Source of the DNA: an uncultured Alistipes sp.
GTDB taxonomy: Bacteria; Bacteroidota; Bacteroidia; Bacteroidales; Rikenellaceae
Length of the DNA: 64,000 bases
Assembly: GCA_900544265.1 (NCBI GenBank)
Contig: UQUQ01000002.1
Location: forward strand, 62,001-126,000
Reading direction: 5' to 3'
Part shown: positions 61,723 through 64,000 of the stretch, piece after piece
How the letters are laid out: every line of letters starts with the position of its first letter
Numbering within the stretch: the stretch's first letter is position 1
The notes under the pieces: generated by a model
What the model saw: the letters and a program-made list of their open reading frames with translations, nothing else
Told to the model about the DNA's origin: nothing
Databases searched by the model: none
Translations under genes and position numbers: made by a program

Positions 61723-64000
61723 TTATCTGTTGTTTTGCATGAGCAGGAAGTCCAGCACGTCGCGCATCAGCCGCTCGCGCTGCGCTGCATCGGTCAGCGC
61801 CTCGAACGGGAAGCCCGTGACGACCGTGCGAACCCCCGCATCGCAGGCCACGCCCGCCGTGCGGCCGTTTTCGATGTAGCGCAGCACGGTGAAGGCCCCC
61901 TCGCCTGCGGGACGGAGCACATCGGCTGCCTCGACGGCATAGCCCTCCGGCGACAGCCGGTCGCGGTAGCGGTATTCGCCGCGCGTGAAGCCGCCGTGTC
62001 CCGTCACGACGCGCACCCGGCCGCGGCGCGCCGCCCCGCCGTCCCAGGCCACGCGGAGCACCTGCTCGGCAAAGGCCCGGTCCGAAGCGTCGGACAGCGC
62101 CCCGTTCCAGAGGTCCGACGCCACGTAGCAGCCCGAGGCGAAGAGCGCCCCGCCCTGCGTGAGGTACTCCTCCAGTTCGCGCTGCAGGTCGGGCGGGAAG
62201 GTGCGGAAGACGGCTTCGCGCACGCCGCGGCCCATCGTCGTCGTGCGCTGCTTGCCGAGGATAAGGTCCACGGCGGGGTAGGCGCCCAGCGCGCAGGTGC
62301 CGCGCTCCACGGCGCGGATCGACGCCGAGCAGAAGGAGTAGCCGGCCGCCGTGATCGCACGCCCGTGCAGCGCCGGGTAGTCGAAGCTGTTGCCGCCGAG
62401 CACATCCGTCTCGTAGTCCCACGTGCAGGCGCCCAGCGCGCGGCTGTCGTCGTCGCAGCGGGCCATGTCGAGGTCGTAGATGCGCTGGTTGCCGATGAAC
62501 GAGATGTCGCGGCGGTCGGGCACGCCGCCGTCCACGTCGGTGTAGAAGCCCGCCAGCGAGTCGCTGCGCATGCTGAAGGGGGCACTCGTGCGGTCGAAGC
62601 CGTTGACGACGAGCACGCACCCCTTTTCGTCGGGCATGCGGCACGCCGAGAGCGTCTCGCTCGGGAAGCTCTCGCCGCCGGCATTCACGGCCGTTACACG
62701 GTAGGAGTAGAGACGCCCGGGCTCCAGCTCGGCGATGAGGAAGGGCTTTTCGGTGTAGGTGCCGCGGTCGAAGGCGCCGTCGTCGATGCGCGTGTAGACG
62801 ATGTATCCGTCGGGTGCGGCTGTCGCCTCGAGCGAGTCCGCAACGGGTGTCCACGACACGCAGACGCGGTTGTCGCCGACGAACTCCGTCGACATGGCTT
62901 CGACCGGCAGCGGCTGCACGACGTAGGGCACGTCGTACTGCGACGCGAGGTAGCGCAGGATGCCCTTGTAGACGGCGCGGCTGACGAGGAACTTGAAGCG
63001 CGGGTCGCTGCCGTAGCGCATGTCGGCGAAGTTCTGGTGCGAGAGCAGTTCCAAAAGCATCGTCGGGGCGCCCGGCACGCGGGCTTCGTAGTAGGAGCGG
63101 TTCCAGAGCCCGCGGCGGCTCCACTCGGGCTCCCACGTGCGGCGGATGTCCGAGACGACTTGCGTCATGACCAGGTCGGTCAGGTCGCGCGAGCGGTAGC
63201 GGTCGGCGCCGCCGGCGAAGCGCCCCTTCGTGTCGCGCGTATAGCAGATGCCGAGCGTGCCGACGATGCCGTCGCCGTCGCGGACTCCGGCATCCGAGTG
63301 GAACGCCAGCGCCATGTCGACCGGGATGCGCAGCCCCGCGGAGTCGGGCAGCCGCGGCGAACCGCCCATCAGGGCGTTGACCCAGTGGGCGCGCGACATG
63401 TAGTCGTCCCGGTAGTCGTCCTTGTCCTGCTTCGGGGTGTAGACCTTCGGGTCGAAGCCCGCCCATTGCAGCCAGTAGCGCGCCCCTTCGCAGAAGCGCG
63501 GGAAGCCGCTCGTCTCCTCGGTATACTCCACGTCAGGACGCCGCAGCGAGTCGCACACCGTGCGGGCGATGTTGCCGAAGCCGCCGCCGATCTTCACGGC
63601 ATCGGCCGAGACGGTGCGTCCGGCACGGCGCGAGCGGTTCGTGAGCGTCACGACCTCCTGCTCCCCTGCGGCGAAGGGGAAGCGTCCGAGGTAGATCCAC
63701 GTGCCGCCTCCCATCGTCTGGTTGACGGCATAGCTCGACCGTCCCCCGAGGTGATGGACCGTATAGACTGCATCGTCAGCGCTTTCCGGCGTCGACTCGT
63801 AGCTGACGTAGACGGCATATTCGCCCCGCTCGGGAATGTCGGCACGCCACACGGCGCGGCTCTCCTCCGCCGGGTCGGTCACCGTGCGCGTGCGGCGCAC
63901 GGTCCCCTCGCGGAAGGGATTTTCGCCCGAGCGGTAGACCTCGCGCCGGTGCGCAAAGCCCGCCCCGCCCGTTGTCCACGCCTCGCGGCCCGTTTGCTCG
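61723..64000 (-). CDS. Partial: exported golvesin/Fn3 protein (xanthan-lyase-type annotation)
   Basis: The frame is open to the right edge, so the start and signal peptide lie outside; about 759 residues are visible. The N-terminal visible part contains the golvesin-type beta domain (PERGEYAVYVSYESTPESADDAV, then GGGTWIYLGRFPFAAGEQ). A hydrolase-like core with DMALAFHSDAG and TMLLELLSHQNFADMRYG follows, like an amidase/zinc-peptidase fold. A fibronectin III domain (about 400-460 of the visible part) and a C-terminal Rossmann-like region come after it. Exported, of unknown substrate; family names such as xanthan lyase rest on the golvesin domain only. Confidence 0.75.
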   Translation of the reverse strand, partial: EQTGREAWTTGGAGFAHRREVYRSGENPFREGTVRRTRTVTDPAEESRAVWRADIPERGEYAVYVSYESTPESADDAVYTVHHLGGRSSYAVNQTMGGGTWIYLGRFPFAAGEQEVVTLTNRSRRAGRTVSADAVKIGGGFGNIARTVCDSLRRPDVEYTEETSGFPRFCEGARYWLQWAGFDPKVYTPKQDKDDYRDDYMSRAHWVNALMGGSPRLPDSAGLRIPVDMALAFHSDAGVRDGDGIVGTLGICYTRDTKGRFAGGADRYRSRDLTDLVMTQVVSDIRRTWEPEWSRRGLWNRSYYEARVPGAPTMLLELLSHQNFADMRYGSDPRFKFLVSRAVYKGILRYLASQYDVPYVVQPLPVEAMSTEFVGDNRVCVSWTPVADSLEATAAPDGYIVYTRIDDGAFDRGTYTEKPFLIAELEPGRLYSYRVTAVNAGGESFPSETLSACRMPDEKGCVLVVNGFDRTSAPFSMRSDSLAGFYTDVDGGVPDRRDISFIGNQRIYDLDMARCDDDSRALGACTWDYETDVLGGNSFDYPALHGRAITAAGYSFCSASIRAVERGTCALGAYPAVDLILGKQRTTTMGRGVREAVFRTFPPDLQRELEEYLTQGGALFASGCYVASDLWNGALSDASDRAFAEQVLRVAWDGGAARRGRVRVVTGHGGFTRGEYRYRDRLSPEGYAVEAADVLRPAGEGAFTVLRYIENGRTAGVACDAGVRTVVTGFPFEALTDAAQRERLMRDVLDFLLMQNNR

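Overview
The window looks like the chromosome of a GC-rich gut Bacteroidales, most likely Alistipes or another Rikenellaceae (inference). More than 20 upstream regions carry the Bacteroidetes -7 box TAnnTTTG. Gene families typical of the phylum recur: DUF4293, DUF4251, DUF2795, the two-domain-length NusB, and TPR-membrane-HTH regulators. The backbone is GC-rich, and one AT-rich block at about 28.2-42.1 kb stands out as acquired DNA.

0-10.5 kb: the tail of a DUF4199-like gene, a GT2 glycosyltransferase and DUF4293; a DUF2975/HTH/M16-protease operon; a pyrophosphate-type phosphofructokinase; a cold-shock protein; and a lipoprotein plus radical SAM/SPASM pair (an rSAM/lipoprotein system). 10.5-14.4 kb: two tRNA-Pro genes, then a minus-strand operon of steroid 5-alpha-reductase-like membrane protein, OYE-type flavin reductase, SDR and HAD. 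The first three match the set used by gut Bacteroidales to convert 3-oxo-delta4 bile acids to allo and isoallo forms. 14.6-28.2 kb: glutamate decarboxylase, an SPFH/RHH membrane operon, a hot-dog thioesterase, NhaD, tRNA-Gln, a glycosidase, YajC, NusB, a YhiN-type flavoprotein, a cobalamin adenosyltransferase and a DUF2795 gene.

28.16-42.14 kb: an integrative element inserted in the 3' end of the DUF2795 gene. The displaced end of the gene, differing only synonymously, is still readable at the far junction, followed by a terminator. The element carries a tyrosine integrase, an excisionase-like HTH, a rolling-circle-type Rep, a serine resolvase operon with three small proteins, and two cargo modules. 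One is a tight five-gene operon: XRE regulator, MmeI-like DNA methyltransferase without an evident nuclease, membrane protein, SF2 helicase and GIY-YIG (T5orf172) nuclease. This is a candidate multi-gene restriction/anti-phage system. The other is a protein of unknown function with an XRE-ImmA/IrrE protease, resembling a toxin-antitoxin or protease-switch module.

42.1-64 kb: a TPR-membrane-HTH regulator next to three lipoproteins (two with BIG2 domains and a shared C-terminal domain) behind paired palindromes; a methyltransferase and CvfB-like protein; nitrilase; UvrA; DUF4251; IspF; PepD; a HAD phosphatase; a second SDR; DUF486; an Ogt-type DNA repair methyltransferase; a BASS (bile acid:sodium symporter superfamily) transporter; YqeY; and a large golvesin/Fn3 exported protein that runs off the right edge.
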